DNA from: Klebsormidium nitens
Lineage: Eukaryota; Streptophyta; Klebsormidiophyceae; Klebsormidiales; Klebsormidiaceae
NCBI GenBank assembly: GCA_000708835.1
Contig: DF237067.1
Coordinates: 126,110-190,109 of the forward strand
DNA: 64,000 bases
Reading direction: 5' to 3'
In this document: positions 32,450 to 46,638 of the stretch, piece by piece
Layout of the letters: each line of letters starts with the position of its first letter
Position numbering within the stretch: the stretch's first letter is position 1
Translations under genes and position numbers: made by a program
The notes under the pieces: generated by a model
What the model was told of the DNA's origin: nothing
Databases searched by the model: none
Seen by the model: only the letters and a program-made list of their open reading frames with translations

Positions 32450-35400
32450 TCACTTCTTGACCACCCCCTCCAGCTCGTCTTCCATTTCCGCATAGATCTC
32501 CTGCAACTTTTCGATGGTTTCCGGGTCTGCGTTCCACAGCCCGCGGCCTGCGGCTTCCAGCATACGCCGCACCACGTTCTGGAACGCCTGAGGATTTGCT
32601 TTCCGCAGCATGGCTGCCATTTCGGCGTCCAATGCATACGTTTCCGCCGCCTGCAGAACGGAAGTCGAAGCGTCAGCAGCCTGTCGACTGGAATAGTACG
32701 TCGGCTTCACGCACGTCGGCATACAATACACCAGCATCAAGGTTGCACCATGTGACTGGGCCCTCGTGACTTAGCGAGTCGGCAAAAAGCACTGATGCAG
32801 ATAAACACGACATCCACGTCTTCAAACTCTTGCCTGCCTTCGCGAAAGTGCATCGCAAACTCTTATCAGTAGGTCCGACTTCCATCTCCGGTACAGCATT
32901 GATAAGAGTCCTGAACGATCCTGCTTGTAAGCAAGTCAAGCCGTAAAGAACCAGGAGCAGATTTCCAAGTTAATTGCCCCTCCCCCGTCGCCTCCTCACC
33001 TGGTCGTACACCCAGTCCTCCTTGAAGTCCGCGGTCCCCCCCCACCCGACCAGCGCGGTCATGCGTTGCGAGATCTCGAACGCGCCCCCCGACCCCTGCG
33101 CCGCCATTTTCTGCGCCCACTTGGGGTTCAGCAGCTTGGCCCGGTACTCCAGCCGCAGCGTCTGGTCCAAGCCACGCGCGGTCAGGTCCTTCCCGAAGCT
33201 CTCCACGATCGAACACTGCGTCTGCAGACATGAAGCGACTAAGACGTTTAGCAAAGGATGTTTGAGGATACCCCAGAGCGGTCAGACTGATTTGGTAGCT
33301 CCTCCCGCCATGAAGCGGCCGATATCTCCAGGAGACGCAAGAAAAGCAGAACGCCATGCACTGTTATCAGGTCGCGCTAAGTAAAAACCCAGTCAAGCGT
33401 CAAGCGTCCTATACTAAATCACAGCTGTCAGAACAGGCGAAAATGGGCACAGCAATGCGCTCATGCTCAATATTGCCGGCCACGCGATCTCTGAGCGACC
33501 TATACGAATTTCGCCCATCTGCGACTGTTGCCCAGCCCGGGAAAGATGAGGTATTTCCGCGGCCGCACCTTCTTGCCGTCGCGCAGCGTTTCGGCGGCGG
33601 CCTTCATGGCCCCCGTGTTGGCGTAGTACTCCTGGATGTCCGTCAGGCCGTACTCCACGCTGTCAATCTCCTGGACGATGCGGTCCGTGCTCGCGAGCAG
33701 CGCGCGCAGCACCTCCGGCCGCGCCACGCCCTGCTCGCCCCTGGAAGAGAATAGCGGGCGACCAGGTTTGCCAGCAGCGACAGAAGGGCTAAAGAAGCAA
33801 AACCGCGCGGACTAAGGCTACGTTCACAAACCTTGTTTGAGTGGGCGCTATGAGGCGGGCAAAAGAAGAATGCAGAGAGGCTGCTGATATTGCTGGCAGA
33901 TGCTTTTTCGACACGTTATGCACGGCCAGCTGTCCATACCATAGGCGGATCGAGAAGCACGCTTTGCGCGCGTCCTCACCTGCCGTAGCTGAAGGAGTTC
34001 CTGGACTGCCACGTGTCGCCCAGCTCCGCGCCGTCGTTCCAGTCGGAGGTGCCCACCCGCTCGTTGACCATGGATCCGTAGTCCCCCGCGGGGTTTGAGA
34101 AGATGCGCGCACTACTATTCTCGATGCCCTGGGACTGCGCGCATAAAAATAGAGAAAGCATGGGTGGGGTCAAGGGAGCAAATAAGTCGAGAAAACAGGG
34201 ACATGTTAAGCAGGGGCGTGGTTCGGCGGTTTCTCTGCGAGCTAAGACGTGTTTCTATTGGCAACGAGAAGAAGGAAACGGAGTCCGTGACCTGCGAAAC
34301 ACTCATTTCAAGGGGCGCTTGCAAAACTGTGGTGACATGATAGCTGACGGAACGTCCCTTTCGCATCTCTAAGAGAGACTGCTCTGCTTTGTTATGTTCC
34401 CTGATGATTTCCTCTTGCCTGAAGGCTAGCCTGCCGCTAGGTACAATAAAGTCCGATCCGACCCAACGAGATGCAGAAACATCCCTGTAATTACCCATCA
34501 GAACCTTTTGAGCACTTTTAGACCCACTTCAGAGTCATCATCCGCTGACGTCAGCCTGACGCGAGCAGCCCACCTGCAGCTCGAGTGCGTGTTTGCGCAC
34601 GTAGTTCATTTCCGGCGGCTCGTCCGCTTCCGCGGCCCGGCGGAACAGGTCGTCCAGCAGTTCCACCACGTTGGCAAAACTGTCGCGGAAGATGCCCGAC
34701 AGGTTGGCCAGCACGTCGATGCGCGGCCGCCCCAGCGAAGGGAGAGGGACAAGCATGAACCGCACGATCCGGCCCGTGCCCTGTGCCGAGTTTAGAATGC
34801 GTGTTAGACGGGTCTCGCAAAAGAATATCATTGGCTTCAAGGATTTGGGCTTTGGTTTTGAAGGTCTCAACTCTCAGGAGACGAAGGAGGCGTTAGTTAC
34901 GAGTGAAATAGGCAATCAAGCAGGCTACTAGCCTGTCCGACCAGAAGAAGACGACGTCGACGAAAGCGCGAGGAACCGACTGTTTCCGGGCAGGAAACAC
35001 CTTGCAGACCAAGCAGAAGCGACGTTACTCGAACAATTTCTCAGGGCCGCCCACGCCCTAGAATCGTGAAGTGAACAACCGCAAGTTCAGCGCACCTCTT
35101 TCACCGGCGTGGCCCCCACGAGCGCGAGCGCGATCGCGAGGCTCTCCCCGCGCGTCTTGATCGCGTCCAGCCCCCACAGCATGACGGCCACCGTCTCGGG
35201 ATACGCTCCTTCGTGCTCCGCCCGGTGCTGCTCCAAAATATTGGCGGCGACGGCGGATCCCCTTTCCCAGGCGGCCGCACTGGGCATTCGGTACGGGTCC
35301 AACGCGTGGATGTTGCGCCCGGTGGGAAGAACCCCGGGGCCGTCGCGTAAGAGGTCGCCGCCGACGGCAGGTAAAATGTACTCGCCTGGAAATAGCAGAA

Positions 35401-38400
35401 CGGAGAGGAATTGAGTTTGACACCCCCAGCGAATTCCTCCTAGGAATCTGGCTCTTCCGTACAAGAAAGTCGTGGGAGATCTGCAATAATGATTGAGTTA
35501 GAGAACTGCAATTACCGGCGTGTTGTAGGTCTCCGGCAGATATGACCGTCAATGACAAATTGCCGCAGAAGCAAAAGCCGTGTCTTCAAGTGCCCGGGTC
35601 ATCTATTGTAGTGTGCAAGACAGAAAGACGCTGAGCAAGTCAACGGCGGCACAGCCCCGTATCCATTGCTCTCAAACAACGTAGCCATTTCTGGACTTGA
35701 TCCGAAACGTATGCATCACTGAGCTATACGGACAGGTGGATTTAACTACTGGTCGACAGTCCTATTCAGCAAGTCGCAACGAACCAACAGCCGAGAAAAG
35801 GTGGTAGAAGTAACCTGAGTTCTTGGACGGCCGAGCTCACCGTTGAGCGCCTTGACGACGGAGTCCATTTCCTCGGTATTGCGCATCAGCAGGTCGCGCA
35901 CCTCCAGCGCCTCGCGCACTTTGGGCTCGTACTCCTCGCGCACCGCCGGCACGCCCTCTTCCCGGTACAGCTCTTCCAAACGCGCGCGCACCTGAGAGGA
36001 GTGGGAAAACGCGCGCAGCTTGAAGGACCACACGAATTCGGTTGAAGGCAGCCTCAGGGAGCGGAAAGACAAAATTAAGCGGCGAATGTCGATCTCGAGC
36101 AAGTAGTCAATCTACGCCGTCTCAAGTGGAACACACTACACCTTAACCAACAAGATGTCGTGCAAACAGAACCCTCTGTTTGTCGTCCTTGAAGAAAAGT
36201 CTTTCACTGTTTCCTTTTCTGGAAACATCCCCACCTCGGCTAAACCTCCCGGCGTGCTTGCAATGGCCTCGACCGCCCGCTCCGGAAGGTCGTCCCCCAG
36301 GTAAGCGGAAAGATACTGCTGCATCTGTGACGGGAGAAGGACAGGATCCATCTCAAATCTTCGCCTGCAGAGTCTGTGTGATGACTGGTGCTTGCTTCGA
36401 CGGGCATAAGACGGGCTTCAGAGCAACATGTGAGGGTTACGTGCAAATAGCGGCAGATGGGTATGCGGTCTTCAACAGTTTCGAAGAGGATGACTGAAAG
36501 AAGTCGTCTCCTTGGATCGTCAGTCGCGTCAGTTCTGTACCACATGCCAGAATTGAGGTAAGAAGCAGGGAAACTTTCCAAAAGTCCTCGGATGATTTAC
36601 CACCCCGGCTCAACTATCTCGCAGTTTGTCTTTTCAATCAACTTTGCCGTCTTGTGCAAAGCTCATGGCGGCAATTTTCGGGCTTTCAAGGTGTCCCCAG
36701 TACCGACCTATGATTCGGAAAGAAAGTTCCCCCTCACCTGATCTACAGTGGGTGGCTCCCCCAGCGTGTGCAGCCCCTCCGAGAAGAGCCGGTTCTCCAC
36801 CACCGACAGGTACTCGTACAGCCGGCTGACGTACGCATCGAACTCCGCGTCGCTGACGGTGCTGACGTCATCTTCCCCAAGCGTTACGGCCTCGCTGCCG
36901 GGCGTGGCCTCTCGGAAGGGGCAGTCCGAGTCGAGGCCGCTCGTGGAGAGGACGCCCACGATGGACCCGCGCAGCGACGCGTTGGCAACGGGATCCTCCC
37001 GGTACTCTTGCAGCTGCGCGCCGGAGCATGGGGGTTCGATCGAATGAAGTTGCGAAGACTCGAAATTTGGTAAACATATACGGTGACTTTCTTTGAGATC
37101 TTGTATGAGGGACACGGCCTGAGTGCCGACGAGATGCTTTGAGAGTCTTGAGGAAGTGACGGGTTTGCGGCGTGCGGCTGGAGTCATGCGCAGGCTCCCC
37201 TGGCCCGGATTGCTCCCAGAAATTGCTTCCAGCTAAGGGTTCGGATGCACTTTTACAACTGGTCGTGGGCGTCGTCTAAACTCGTTTGTCTGATTGCCCT
37301 GCGGCAACAATCTCTATTACTTATTATTCCTCGCGACCTGGATGCGCCTCGGAGCTTGGGCCAACAGAAGCACGCTTGATCTTGTTGGATCTACCTGCAA
37401 CCTCTTGCACTGCCAGTGTTGGTTTCTTTTTGTGCTCTGTTCGTGTCCCGTATAGTTCTGCACACGCAGTAGCTTCCTGAAAGCAAACTCTAACGTAACG
37501 TTACTTTCCGAGAACCTGAGGGTTCGGAAACAGTCCTCGAACAAGCGCTCCCTCACCAGCTCCCTGAGCGACGCCAGTTCTTTGTAGAGGCCGGCCCGGC
37601 CGTATGGCGGCACGTTGTACGACACAATGGTCCCGTAGCCGCGCCGCTTGGCCACGATCGACTCCGACGGGTTGTTGGCTGCGTATATGTACACGTTGGG
37701 CAGGGCGCCCAGTAGGACGTCCGACCACGAGGAGCCTGCGGACGGAGGGGAGGTTGTAAGCATGACGTCAGCAATTAGGGTTGGGTCAGATGACGTCAGC
37801 AATATGAACGGCAGCCAACTCCGTTGACTAGCGCCAAAAAGAGGTTCCAGCACACGGGTCCAAGACTCATTTAAAGGCCCTCCAGAATCACCAAAGTGGC
37901 AAAATCACGGGCTTTCCAAAGCCAAAGATCTGCTTGCAAGGCAAAAGGAATGTGCGGCGGAGCATGTGCGGGGTGCGCGCTTACCCGTGTTCCCCAGGGG
38001 CGACCCCGGCAGCCATTCGACGGTGCCGTGCATGCCGAAGTGGATAACAGCGTCAGCGGCCATGTCGTTCTGGAGCCACTTGTAGAAGGCCGCGTACTGC
38101 AAGCAACAACCGGGGAGCAGCACTGGAGTGAGAGGGCGAACTAGAGGGGGAAGTAGACCTGTCAGCTGTCCTCGGTTATAGCCCACCGTCTCCTGCCGGA
38201 GCGACTGCTCTAGTAGCATGCTCGTGACGAGCAGGTTCGGATACGGAAACCCTGGTGAGCTTTCGACTTTGGTACTTCTTCCGCACGTATTGGTGATGCA
38301 TCAACGAGCACCGGCCGATGCGTCAGTGTTGCGCACCATGTGACGTCTCCAAAAATCAGAACCTAGCACGGGTGGCTCACAATGCACAATCGTGATCAAC

Positions 38401-41400
38401 AAACAAGAAAGCATGATCAACTACCGCAAGACGCAGCATATTTCAAGGACAAAGCTCGGCGCGGGCCTGACCTGGGAAAGATGCAGGCTGCCTCAAGGCG
38501 GATGCACCAGTCCACACACCAGGTTACTTCGACACCCTCCTGAAACAAGCATGGCGGGCTAGGAACGGTGCAACCAGACACAAAGAAACGTGAAGAACCA
38601 ACACATATGAAACCACGCAAGGCTGGCTAAGATATTGCAAACGAGAACAACGAGAGCAGATAAACGCAACACGAAAACACGCGGAATAAGCGTTACGCGG
38701 GCCTGACCTGCGGGTGCGGCGTGAGGTCCCGTTCAAAGAGCAGGCGCATGGGGTCCCCCTCCAGGCCCAGCAGGGGCTGCACCGCGATGAACACGTTCCC
38801 CAGCTGCACCCCGCTCACCACGCTCGCGCCCGTCGCGTCGCTGCGGATGCCGCGGTAACGGTGCAGCTCGCCCCACGTGCGCTCCATGCGGCCGGTCAGC
38901 GTCTCGCTGTGACGGAGCAGTTCGGCTTCAGACTGGGCGGTTACTTTGAACCTCTGGTCAGGAGATAATCTGGCCGTTCCCGAGCTGGAAAAGACCAGAG
39001 TATCTCCCGCGGTGCCAACCGACACACATACTTCTGCTCCGCCTCCAAAATGATCTTAAAGAGGAGACCAAACGAAAGAGAATGTTCTGTCTTTCGGAAG
39101 TGCGACGCCGTTCTGAGAACTTATCGAGAACCTCTCCAAAACATCACATCTTTCGTCAAGTGCCCTCAAAGCCCCGGATTCGCAAGCAGCAGCCTCAGCC
39201 GAGAGGGGTATTGTTAGCATCACATGAACAGCAACGTTTGGGCCCGACATCATTCTCGTCCCATTGACCCATCCCCAAGCTCCTCGCTCACCCGATCCAT
39301 CGCTTGAGCGTCCGGTAATCGACGGTCTTAACCAGCGGTGTTGTCGCTTGCAGCTGCCCTCCGTTTCCCTCCACTCGCGTCCGCGCATATGCCAACGCAT
39401 CGTCTCCCCCCGCCTCGCCCTTCATCAGCACCCGCTCATCGTCCAACTGCTTCAGCACCTCAATCAGCTGCTCGCCGTTGATGCCGTCGGGACCATCCCC
39501 CAAATCATAGCTGCAAGAACGGAACACTTTGTCTTGTTATCAAGGCCTTCAAGACTCTGGAGGTGAGTTTCTGAACGACTTTAGCCGCTGATGTGGCAGG
39601 ATGGAAGACAGTCGGAACGAAACGACTCCTGTCCTTTGTTTGCTGCAGCTTTCGGCAGCCCGGTTCGCGGTTCGTACTTTCAGCCGAATCCGATATGTTA
39701 GAAAGGTTTCCCTCGCGAAGGGATGGATCATAGAAAATGATGTTTTGTATCATTCAGCTGGGGCTGACTATCTAAACAGGGACGTCGGAGGAAATTGACC
39801 CTCAATGTGCACCTCTAAGAATCCTTCACGCTCTCAGGTGTTTTCTTTGAGAGTGCTCGCTGCAGCTCTTCGTCGAATGAAGCCCCACAAATGCTTTCGC
39901 AGGTACACCAGCTAGTAAATTCCAACCCTCGTCTGCACGCACTGCCTCAGACCCAACATCCGGTCTAGCTCACGTTCCCCATGATCGGCCTCACCCCTCT
40001 TGTTTGAGCCGCCCGAGGAGCGCCTCCAGCGACCGGGGCACGTTGAGCAGCGCCGCAGTGCCTGTGGCCCCGACGCCCGGGGGAAAGCCGTAGAGCACGA
40101 TGGCCACGTTGCGCTCGGACGCGGGCTTGGCGCGCAGGGAGATCCACTTCTTCAGGCGGGAAGTCAGCCGGCGGACTCGCTCCGGCACCTGCACGAGCGT
40201 GCCGACGTCAGCCGACGGGTACGTCGTCATCTTCCCTCTCTCTCGTGGTGTCGTGGGAGCAGGTTTTGCAAACCTAAGAATAGTCTGCCAATCCTTTATC
40301 CATTTGAGAGGGGGCTGGAAAGACCCGACGGAGGGACCTGCGCAGAGACAAGCAGTCTCCCTGACACCCCAGATTGAGCGACGGACACAGAACCAGTTCT
40401 GAACTGCTCAAGCAGGACTTCGGACAGTTCCGAAGAGATGTTGAGAAACTCTTGGTCTCGGAAGTCAGAACAGAAGAACTGCAAATGCACAGGTCGTTGC
40501 AATTCCCTGTGTTATTCGCGAAGGTTACACACAGACAGGGACCACAGGACTTCAAACGGCTTCCGAAGGGATTCGTAAGCAACTGGCCACAAAAAACGAG
40601 ATTGCTTCAGCACAAAGAGAGGAACCCGATGAACATCATTCGGAACAAAGAGGTTGGCGGGCCGCACCAGGTGGATGCCGTCCCCGACGAGTCCCCCCAG
40701 CGGCACGGCGTCAATGGCCCCGTCCAGCTCGGGCAGGCTGTACAGCACCACGCTCTGCAACCCCTGCACGCCATCGCGCAGCCAACTGGGAATGTCCTGC
40801 ACGGCGTTAAGGGGGGGTGATGTTTCAAGGAATTCGGAGTTTGGGGTGAAGAGAACTCAGTAGGCTAGGCGGCAGAGGAGAGTCTGGTTCGAGAGAGTAA
40901 TGAAGGCCGCAAGACGGTTCCTCCTGTTATTTTGCAGGTGATTCTCGACAACAAGGGAGCCTATTTGTCAAAGCTCCCCTTGGTTCGAATGAACAGATTT
41001 TCCACGAATGAAAGATAGTTTACCCTTCAGCAGTGCGAAGTACAAAAGGTCACACGATACTGCAGGTGCTGGCATTCTTGAAACGTTCCGGACCATGATT
41101 GTCACCCGCCTCTTTCAACAGTCCCTCAGCACCACCGTGCACTCAAAGCGGAAGTGAACTGCTGAACACAGCCTTTTGCAAGTAATTTTCGCCGAAGCAC
41201 GTGCATCCGGCATCTCATACAGCTCCAAAAGCCCCAGACCGACCAGAAACCAATCTGAGAACGGATCTCAATCATTTGCCGGTATTCAGATCGTAGGTAT
41301 GTCAGAACGAACAACCCACCTGGATAAGCAGCGGTGCCGAGACGACGTACGGCACGTTCTTGGCGCTCAGGATCTGCTTGGCAATCTCCGCCTGGCGGCC

Positions 41401-44400
41401 CCCCTCCATAGTCCCTGCGGGCCCGCCCACTAGCGGAAAGCCCACCGTGCTCACCACAGCACCCACAAACGCTGCGTCCTTCTTCAGCGACGGAATGTCC
41501 AGAATTCGTCGGCTGCGTCGATCCTGCAGGACCAAACGTGATATGTGTCAGTCTTGTTAGCTGATGCTTGCCTTTCCAGGCTTTGCTGTTGTCATTGCTG
41601 GGCGTTTGCTTATGCGAGAGCGGCTCTTAAGAAGGACCATCAGTCGTTAACGGCTGTCTCTAAATTGTCGCACTTGTTAGCACCTGATGTAAGAAGGTTG
41701 CAATGACCATGGAAAAATTGCGGAACGCCCTTCGCACTCCTTCTTCACACTCGTCGCCAAGAGACAATGACCGGACGAGAGAAAGCGGCATACAAGAGCG
41801 ATATGCAGTCCGACCTTTCTTAAACGCCCTTTCCGCACCTGCTCATACTTAGTCGTCAGCAGGTCCCGCACGACCGTGTGCGCCTCCACGCCGTTGATGA
41901 AGATGGGCAGCGGCCGCAGGCCGTCCGATTCGAAGGCGCGGATCAACCGCGGAATGTACTTCTGGTTCGTGATCACGTGCTTGCGGTACAATAAGATGGC
42001 CACCGTGGGAGCGCCAGGTGGCAGCGTCTTATTGGTGCGGCGGTGCCACGAGAGATATGCGGACGTGCTCTCGAAGTAACCGTCTGCAGGGACAAGGAAA
42101 GATGTTCAAGCGAGTGTTTGCTGGACGTCGAGCACTGCGCTGAGAAACAGGCGTTCCGATTGTGAAGCAATCGAGACAGGGCTAGAATACCGATGACGAT
42201 TGAGCGAAGGTTAATCTGAGAATACGAGTGGGGATAATCTTAGTCTGTTCAGGGGTTGGCAAATCCAATATCACGTGTTTGAAGGGGAATTGAGCCACAA
42301 GGAAACATCAATTTTAGTCGATGCCGAGATATAGAGACTAGAAGCTGCATACCGTAGTCGGGGTGATACAGCCCCAGCGCGGGCGTCTCCTTGAGGGTGA
42401 CGGGCGCGAGGCCGGTCTTGACCAGGTACTCGTCCGTGAGGTACAGCAGCATGCTCACCACGTTGTCCAGCCCGCCCTGCGCACCGGCAGTCAAATGGGA
42501 CGTTCTCAGTGTGCGGCTGGCGAGCAGGTATTGTTTGGGCTGTGATTTTACTTCGTCCTCAAAGGTCTGCCACTCGCGAATCGCACTTACGCTTTCAGGT
42601 GACCAAGAGACGCCTCCTCTTCACAGCGGGGGCCCAATGCTTCACACCGCCTCGCCAATCCGAACATAAACTACAGACTATCAAAGCCTCGGACAGATAT
42701 TTCGATCGGTAGAATGATCCGACATCTGAGCCTTTGTTCTTAATTCCAGTCCGTGAAATAAACGGGCAAACGACGACGGCCTTGATCAATGCTGCGCTTG
42801 GGGACGTCGAATCAAAGCAGGTCACATGGCCAGGTTCACACAAACGACTCCTTATCTGGCATCTTTCTTCCGACTCGATACAGTCCCACTTTAAAATCCC
42901 GCAACCTGCAAGGTTCCAATGAGAAATCTACCGCCCTACACCCCCCCAGCCCCCAAGCGCGGCGCCCCCACCTGGTTCCAGTAGCCGTAGACGGTGAGCC
43001 AGTTGCGCAGGTCGCGCACTTTCTTGCCGGGAAGGAAGCGCAGCAGCTTGGGCCCGATCTTGAGGAAGCTCAGGTACCCCACCATCTTGTCCTCCTCGCG
43101 CCCGCCGCCGAACTTGCTCAGCACCGCCTTCACCGGCGCGGGCATGCCGCGCTTTTGTCCGCCAGCCATTGTGAAGCTGCGGGGGAAGAGCACTAGGGAT
43201 CTCGAAGTGGGCCTTGGACGCGTGTCTGTTCCAGGCAGTCTACGATTCTGGGGGCGCGAGTCATTCGTGCTTTCGATCTGGTCCGCTTTTTCCTGCTTCA
43301 AAGGAAGGCTCACTGAGTGTGCACTTCTCGAGCTTCGAGATTCGGCGTCCCTTTTCTTCTCTTCAAGAGCCAACGAAGCATGCGAATGTTGGAGCTGACA
43401 GTCTGAGATCTCTCTGTGATCGGCAACAGAGCAGGGGGGCGGTGTCGGAAAAGTAGGCGGGACGGGGCTTGGTCAGGAGCTTAAGGCAGAGGCTTTGGGG
43501 GATGCATTGCCGAGAGAGGCAGCAAGTCCGAGGAACATTTGCGGACATCAAAATAGAAGAGGAGAGGGCGGAGCCTGGTAAACAAGATTTCCCGATGGAA
43601 GCTCGGAGTCACGCACGACCTTGAAACCTTCTGCAAAGAGAAGGCCGTTAATGCAACCAGGCTCAGATGCTTGAGGGCATAGGGCTAACAATGGAAGGCA
43701 GGAAAGGGTAGAAATCAGAAGCTGTAAGGCTTGGCTTCCATGGGGTTTGAAAGCAACCACGCGCACCTGCCAATCTGCGTGGTAGACATGAGCTCGAGGC
43801 TGGACTCGAAGCAGAGCCGCACCGGGATGTTGCTGACCTTCTCCTTGAGCCACTCACACTGCACAGGCCGCGCAAGTACTTCAGAATTTAGTTTGGGTGC
43901 GTCGGAGTCGGTGGGCCACTCTTGTAAAGCCAGAACATGAAAGCCCGCAGTTGGAAGTTTGAAAACGTCCATAATTGAAAACACGCTCGAAAATGAGGGT
44001 GATGCACCTCAAGATCCGGTCCCTTTTATAAGAAGTTCTCCTCAGAGAATCTGGGCAATGCAATTAAGTCCCCCTTCTCAGCCCAAGCTGTACCAGAAAT
44101 GCTATCACATGATCGAAAGACAGCAGAGCCGACGGAACCAATCAATTGACAACTGATGGTCAGTCGATGGCCATCTGACAGCAACTTTTTGTGCCCCCAC
44201 AGGTTGACGCTCTCACCTGATCGTAGTCGAAGAGCAGACTTCCAAAGAAGACGTCTGCCTTTGCCAGGGCTGCTTCGATCTGGACAAAAGAAACGCTAAG
44301 AGTTGACACCGAGCCGGCTGCATACTTTTCAATTCGTTCTGCCAAGAAATTCGTCCTGCCGAGAGAGTTCATCACTGTTCATCATGCCCTCTTTAATAGG

Positions 44401-46543
44401 CAAATCACACTTTTGCCCACTTGCCACCGCTGAAGCTCATAGACTGATCGACAGAGATATACTCACCTCTTTCTTCTTTGTGTTGATGTCCCTGTCACTG
44501 AAGACATCCACACGTATCCCTGGAGAAGCAGTGCACTCGTGATCAGAGACTTAGCATACTTGGCAAAAGATTGTCAATCCAAACATCCATTTCGGCCGTA
44601 ATTCCCGTCTACCAAAACTTGGTAGTGTAAAGGATAGGCTCAAAAGTTCTGCACCATACTCTTAATGTTACACATCAGAAAGGCAGCACTCTTCCGCTTC
44701 CTCCTGGACAGTGTCTTAAAGCTCGCCCTTCATAATCCTTTCAGTACCCATTCCATATGCAAAGAGCACCGCACCTGGGAACCTCTCCCGCACTTGCGCT
44801 GCCGCTTGCTTGTAGAGCGCGACGTTGAACGACTCAAACCCAGAGATCAACACAATCCTGGCCTCCCGCCCCTCCACCAAGTTGCGCACTATCTCCTCCT
44901 CCTCGCCACCAACGTCCACTTCTGGAACAACACTGGATGCGCTCAAAGCTTCCTGGACTTGTGCCTCCAATCGTTTTGCCTCCTGCACGAAGACAGCCTA
45001 GCTCTGAGAGGGGCCCTTGGCGTGCTTGCTACCAGGTAGAGGACAAGCGGGCACAATAGGAGAGTGGGTCAACTAGAAAATGGTTGCGAGGGGCTCTCAA
45101 AGTCATTTGTTTCTTTCAAGACTGCCTGATTGAGAATCAATCAGTGGTTTTGCGGATAGACTGGCTGGCGCATGGTTGTGACCCCAAATGCTTGAAACTT
45201 CTTGCAAACCGTCTGGAACTTTAAGCCCACTGATGGCCGAAGGTGATATCACCTCAACTCCCTGATTTCCACAGAAAGAAGGGGCATGATCCATATGTGG
45301 GCACAAACCTGACATGCTGTTTTTCTAAATTATGACGATGCCTAGCAAGGTTTCCTCAAAGGCTCCGGGACTGCAAGTGCCTCTACTATGATTAACAAAG
45401 CATAGAAGCAGTAAAATCTGCAAGTGTTTCATGCTTCTTGAGTGAAGAAGCTTGGGTTTTCTTTTTGAAGCAACGTAGTGCATCTCTCACCCCCTCTGTT
45501 GTTTTGAATGAAGGCTCTACAGCAATCATACCTTGGCGATGCGGTCCCTGGTTAGCTGGAGAGGGTGGATGTTCCGTTGGAACGCCTGCCACTTCTGCCG
45601 GTCCACCGAAGCTGCACCACAAGCAATGGGCCTCGAGGGTCAAAAGACTGAGACATCTGAGGAGCCCAAGCATTTGAATTTGCAATTCCGCCAAACGATA
45701 ATGTCCATTTCCAGCGCAGTCAAATCCAAAATTTGTTCACTGGCAGGCAATCACTTGAAAGCTACAGTACTTGATTGCAACCACCACCTGCCCAATTCTC
45801 GCGACCGCCTCCAATGACCAACTAATAATGACAAGAAAGGCCACGATTGACGTACCCATCAGCTGCTTCATCAATGCTGGATCGCTCCGACCAATTTCCC
45901 GCCATGTCTGCTCAGAAACCTTTTCCAAAACTCTCCCCTCCGGTTTGACCTCCTGGGGTTTCTGGAACAGGTTCTGCAGAAACCCAGCCTGAGCAACGAC
46001 TTCTCCCTCTTTCCTGCCCTCTTTCTCTACCCCCTGCTCAAGCTGTACATTCGAAAATGTGCAGTTGTAAAGGTTGTCAATCTCTGTCTGTAGCTGCTGT
46101 AGTTTGTCGGTCTTCTGCTGAAGCTCGCTCTGCAGTTGTCTGCTCAGCTCAGAGCCGCCTTCCACGGCCGCCACAAACTCTTCTGACCGGCTCGTTTGAC
46201 CGGCTTCGACCTCTCTTTCCGTGGCTGTAACTGCTTTTATTGAGCTCCTTCGCTGTGATATTCTGGGCGTCCTTTTTTGAATGTTTACAGAAGTCCCCAG
46301 AAAGTTGCTAGAAGGGGGCAACTTGCAATGCTGGAGAAATGCTGTGCCCGGCACTGATTGGTTGGTGAGGGGGGGTGAACGTCTGCGCCGACCACACCCT
46401 GCATTATGGACCTCTCTCCCGCCAGCTTGTACAAAAGAAAAGGCTGACTGGCGTGCTCCTGCAGTAGAAAGGGAGCCTGCAGGCATGAATCTGCTTGTTA
46501 TGCAGCCATGAAAGGCGCCTTGAACAGCTGTGGTGGAAGCCAT
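32450..46543 (-). CDS. CHLH: Magnesium-chelatase subunit H, divergent CHLH2-like type with N-terminal extension
   Basis: The large porphyrin-binding subunit of Mg-chelatase, which inserts Mg2+ into protoporphyrin IX with subunits I and D: the first committed step of plastid chlorophyll synthesis. I count about 25 exons. Phase-checked ones include 46543-45856, 45611-45532, 44982-44748, 44519-44467, 44279-44217, 43858-43767, 43176-42972, 42476-42353, 42083-41839, 41523-41320, 40188-39995 and 39510-39292; the last ends at the stop at 32450. The protein is about 1,650 residues against about 1,380 for ordinary ChlH. The extra part is a transit peptide plus a coiled coil ([18 protein letters not shown]). 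Family segments in order: [131 protein letters not shown] and [15 protein letters not shown] replaces the HGSLEFMPG of canonical plant ChlH. Confidence 0.93.
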
Positions 46544-46638
46544 GATGTGTCACTGTCAGGACTCAGCCTCCTCAAAAATGCAGCGCTTCGCAGAGTGTTC
46601 CAGACTGCATCATGTGTTCCCAGTGATATTTAGCGTGC

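Noticed and set aside
45737-46543. A separate minus-strand gene for a 268-residue plastid protein with a C-terminal hydrophobic segment
   Set aside because: The hydrophobic tail is read-through past a good GT donor at 45855. Splicing to 45611 and then 44982 keeps the frame and fuses this exon to the Mg-chelatase H subunit.
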